Positions 61,101 to 64,000 of a DNA stretch of 64,000 nucleotides are shown piece after piece. The DNA comes from Urophycis tenuis (lineage: Eukaryota > Chordata > Actinopteri > Gadiformes > Phycidae). How positions within the stretch are numbered: the stretch's first letter is position 1; each line of letters starts with the position of its first letter. The notes beneath the pieces are model-generated. The model saw nothing but the letters and a program-made list of their open reading frames with translations, ran no database searches and was not told the DNA's origin. The stretch covers positions 3,009,874-3,073,873 of the forward strand of contig JAXIVH010000006.1 of the NCBI GenBank assembly GCA_036785325.1. Direction: 5' to 3'. Position numbers and translations under genes: made by a program.

Positions 61101-62408
61101 ACAATCGGCCTCACAACCGTGACCTCATTTCCTGCTTTCTTCATGGCTCACAGCGGCGGCTGGAATGCAGCCATCCTAGTGCTGATCTGGTGAGATGTTT
61201 GTGGTTCCGCCGTGTGAGCGGCCATGCGTGCGCGGCTCTCACCACCATGTGCTTTTTCTCTGGGAACCGCTGCAGTGGAACCCACTGGGTGTCGAGTTGT
61301 GCCATTGTTTGTGTTTGTGAACAGTTGTGCGATTGTGTGTTGGGATTGGAGTCTGCCCAACGCCTGTGTGCTCGCCGTGTGTCCCAGCTAGGGCGCCACC
61401 TGGCTGTCTCCACTCCGCTCTCCAGAATGCACGTGTGTGTGTGTGTGTGTGTGTGGACCGAGTCCTGTCTCCATGTTGCCACCGCTGACGCAGAAAAAAA
61501 AAAAAGGTGTTCATAAATCAGGGCCGCGTCTCACAGCTCCAGACTTGCGCAGCTCCTATCATGAGAGCCGGCGGAGCCACGCCTGGCGTCCCTGGCAGGG
61601 TTGGAGTGACGCTGGAAGGTGATAAACCAGAAGGCGTGGCGCACGCGCGATGGTTTTGAATGTTGGCAGAACGTAGCCACCTTCTCGCCTTCTGGCCCCG
61701 CCGTCGTCAAGTCTTTGAACGGGGCGGCGGTCGAGCGAGTTTGTTTCGATGGGAGCGAGAATGGAGTGACGCCGCGTGTGTCATCGTCACATAATGAAGC
61801 CAGAAATGCCGGTGTCGGAACTCTGCGATTGCCAGGAGAGGATTGTAGGACACCTGTTGTTAGTCCCACTGCAGGTGTAAAAAGTAGAATGGTGATCGAT
61901 ACTCCCTACAAGTGTTAGCACCCCCTCCTCCTCCACCACCATCATGGGGCGACAGTAGCTCAGTGGGTAGAGCGGGTGGACAGAGCGGGTCGTAGGGTCG
62001 GCGGTTCGATCCCCTTGATCCCCCTCCTCCTCCAACTGTCCACATGTCGAACCCCACAAATGTACTGACTGTAAGTCGCTTTGGACAAAAGCGTCTGCTA
62101 AAATGCCCCCTTTATCATCATCATCATCATCATCATCATCATGCCCCTCTTCGTCTGCGCCCCACAGAAAGATCTGCGTGCACTGCAAGTGTGTGCGTGA
62201 GGAGCATGCGGTGCGCTCCGTGCCGGGGCAGCTGGAGAAGATGATGACCAAGCTGGTGTCTGACTTCCAGAGGCACTCCATCTCCGACGACGACTCGGGA
62301 TGCGCCTCGGAGGAGTACGCATGGGTCCCGCCTGGCCTCAAGCCCGAACAGGTTACTGTCGGCACGCAGAGCGCACACACACACGGGCACACACACACAC
62401 ACACACGG

Positions 62409-62464
<56 letters not shown>

Positions 62465-62538
62465 GCACACACAGGCACACACGCACACACACACACACAC
62501 ACAGGCACACACACACAACCACAACCACACACACATAA

Positions 62539-62591
<53 letters not shown>

Positions 62592-63525
62592 ACCACAACC
62601 ACACGCACATGCTGGCACAAACATGAGGCATGAAGAGGCAAAGGATCTATTCAGTTGCTGATCATTAAAAAAAAAAAAGTTACAGATTCCTATTCATTTG
62701 AAAGCGCAGCACTCAGTCCCCCTGCTCTTTAATGTCAGACACAACTGTGTTATTATGGCAGCGTTCATTACAGGTACCACGGCCAAGCCGAAAAACATTC
62801 CAAAAATGTTCCCCGGCCTAACCCTTTGTTCCTTCCGTTGTAGTAATTAAATCCATGTTCCGTGGGTGGATGTGTAATGGCTTCATGTGTGCCCGCCCCC
62901 CCACCTCCCTCCTCACGCAGGTGTACCAGTATTTCAGCTGCCTGCCTGAGGACCGTGTGCCCTACGTCAACAGCCCCGGAGAGCGCTACCGCATCAAGCA
63001 GCTGATTCACCAGCTCCCGGCGCACGACAGCGAGGTACGGGTGGCGGCGCCGGTGGGTCGGGTGGTCGTTTTGTCCCCGGGGTTTAACCGAGCATGGCTC
63101 CGGCGTGGCTCCGGCTGTGTGGCCGCTCGCTGCTGGGAGCGGGTCGGCTCAACCTCACAGGGGGGCTCGCTGTGCTAGGATGAACGGATGTGGTTCTTCG
63201 CCATTCAGCCCTCTGCTTTGTGTTGACCTTCGCCTTCAGTCTGCCGACACTTTGCCTCACAGAATAAAAATGTAGTTAGTTAGTTAGTGTTTAGTGTTAG
63301 TGAGTTTGTAGTGTTGTTAGTGTTTCAGTTACAGTGCTTGTGGTTGGATGACTGATTGGTTGTTGATGTGTCGGTGGGTGACGGCAGCCCCAGTACTGCA
63401 ACTCCCTGGATGACGAGGAGAAGAAGGAGCTGCGCCTGTTCAGCCAGCAGAGGAAGAGGGAGAACCTGGGCCGGGGCATGGTGCGCCTCTTCCCCGTCAC
63501 CATGACGGGGGGCATCTGCCAGCAG
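50376..63525 (+). CDS. prickle3: Prickle-like planar cell polarity protein 3, 5' part (LIM domains outside window)
   Basis: A cytoplasmic PET-LIM protein of the planar cell polarity pathway. Exons: 50376-50417 (MFSRGSKKRRSNRS), 55728-55810 (DPDKGQPCMRCGDQCPGF), 62168-62351 (KICVHCKCVREEHAV, FQRHSISDDDSGCASEEYAW), 62921-63034 (VYQYFSCLPEDRVPYVNSPG and KQLIHQLPAHDSE) and 63388-63525 (YCNSLDDEEKKELRLFSQQR, then PVTMTGGICQQ). The residues from SDFQRHSISDDDS to the last exon form the PET domain. The final ICQQ is the first cysteine of LIM1, so the three LIM domains and the prenylated tail lie past the right edge. The basic N-terminus MFSRGSKKRR closely matches the Prickle3 type, which favours it over Prickle1/2. 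Introns 1 and 2 are long (5.3 and 6.4 kb). No defect seen. Confidence 0.93.
50418..55727 (+). other. prickle3 intron 1 (5.3 kb)
   Basis: The intron contains one SINE (52975-53147, minus) and small GT/CA tracts at 54476-54528 and 54969-55008, and nothing coding that I could support. A 10-bp inverted repeat (TGGCCGACTT, 53182-53191 and 53207-53216) lies just after the SINE. Confidence 0.65.
52975..53147 (-). repeat. tRNA-derived SINE, family B (copy 1)
   Basis: On the minus strand it reads GGGCAGCAGTAGCTCAGTGG (A box), GGTTAGTGG-like linker reversed as CCACTAACCGTAGGGTCGG, then CAGTTCGATCCCC (B box). It ends TGTAAGTCGCTTTGAACAAA and AGCGTCTGCTAAATGCCCC. It is nearly identical to the copy at 61946-62110. 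Confidence 0.85.
58908..58980 (+). repeat. short GC-rich minisatellite
   Basis: Three tandem copies of about 24 bases with the core GGACGTGGCGAGGATGTGTG. Confidence 0.8.
61946..62110 (+). repeat. tRNA-derived SINE, family B (copy 2)
   Basis: A box GTAGCTCAGTGGGTAGAGC, B box GGCGGTTCGATCCCC, and tail TGTAAGTCGCTTTGGACAAA plus AGCGTCTGCTAAAATGCCC. It lacks an 11-base linker segment present in the 52975-53147 copy and otherwise differs at few bases. It ends about 57 bases before the prickle3 exon at 62168; a (CAT)n tract fills part of the gap. Confidence 0.87.
62370..62592 (+). repeat. CA microsatellite in prickle3 intron 3
   Basis: Long (CA)n with GGCACACA and ACCACAACC interruptions starting about 18 bases after the donor at 62352. 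The open His/Thr-rich frame is an artefact. Confidence 0.92.
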
Positions 63526-64000
63526 GTAGGGCTGCCGCTGCTGCTGCTGCTGTAATGAGAGGCTGTGAGGGCTACAGATGGTGAAGCACCCACTGTGGTG
63601 GCTAACGCACCTGTCTTCACAAAGTAAGAGGGTTCGGGAAGGCCGTGGTTTGAATGATTCAAAAGACTTTTTGCTTTGTTTTTTTGATTTGAAAGACTTT
63701 AGTGTCACTTGCAGCGAAGCAACACAAAGGCTGACTCAGAGTGCAAAGTGACTGCCACACATCCCCCATGTGCCCCTTTTGGTCCCAAACATTAAATCAT
63801 CATCTTAAACATTTCATACCATACGTAGATGGCCCTTCCTCCCTTTACTGCTGGGGCCCATCTCCACATTTGATATAGACAGCCCATCCTCCCCATGTCC
63901 GTTCTGGCCATTTCTAAACATTCAAACAAGTGGACAACTCAGGGACAACAGGGGGTGAGCAAGTACACCTGTGGGAGTACTTATGAGTGCACTTCTTTCC

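Larger units (their letters stand above)
55811..62167 (+). other. prickle3 intron 2 (6.4 kb)
   Basis: The intron has one SINE close to its 3' end, a three-copy minisatellite at 58908-58980, a poly-C run near 60938-60955 and short CA/GT tracts. No coding exon is supported. Confidence 0.65.

Overview
This window is vertebrate nuclear DNA, almost certainly from a teleost fish. The evidence is spliced genes with canonical GT/AG introns, dense CA/GT/CT microsatellites, fish-type tRNA-derived SINEs, an L2-type LINE and short hAT elements, plus exons that encode vertebrate synaptic and retinal proteins. The species cannot be named from the sequence. Almost every coding segment is a short exon, so the long open frames over the CA/GT/CT tracts are not genes.

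Four host genes lie head to tail on the + strand. (1) 61-18148: the 3' two-thirds of an L-type calcium channel alpha1 subunit gene, best called cacna1f (Cav1.4). It runs from the beta-subunit-binding I-II linker through repeats II-IV, the EF-hand and IQ regions and the distal C-terminal autoinhibitory segment to the stop. (2) 29306-37803: syp, synaptophysin, complete in six coding exons. (3) 41592-47575: plp2, a four-TM MARVEL protein, complete in five coding exons. (4) 50376-63525: prickle3, 5' part only (N-terminus and PET region); its LIM domains lie beyond the right edge. The same four neighbours sit together on human Xp11.23, so this is a conserved synteny block. Cav1.4 and synaptophysin both act at photoreceptor ribbon terminals; Plp2 and Prickle3 have no obvious functional link to them.

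The 11-kb gap between cacna1f and syp is a transposon graveyard. It holds a minus-strand, multi-exon relic that resembles the C-terminal part of a KDZ-type transposase (21818-24134). One of its exons is split by an 832-bp hAT-like element with an 8-bp target duplication. Beside it is a 5'-truncated L2-type LINE (about 24800-27512) with a 764-codon frame covering the end of the endonuclease and the whole reverse transcriptase.

The cacna1f introns carry a second hAT-like element with a perfect 8-bp duplication, a roughly 580-bp foldback element with about 180-bp inverted arms, two minisatellites, and simple repeats that form or crowd the splice signals. I found no RNA gene, CRISPR array or prokaryotic-style system. 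The most interesting material is the nested transposon structure and the repeat-splice-site contacts. Exon limits were set by eye from splice consensus, reading-phase continuity and remembered family conservation.
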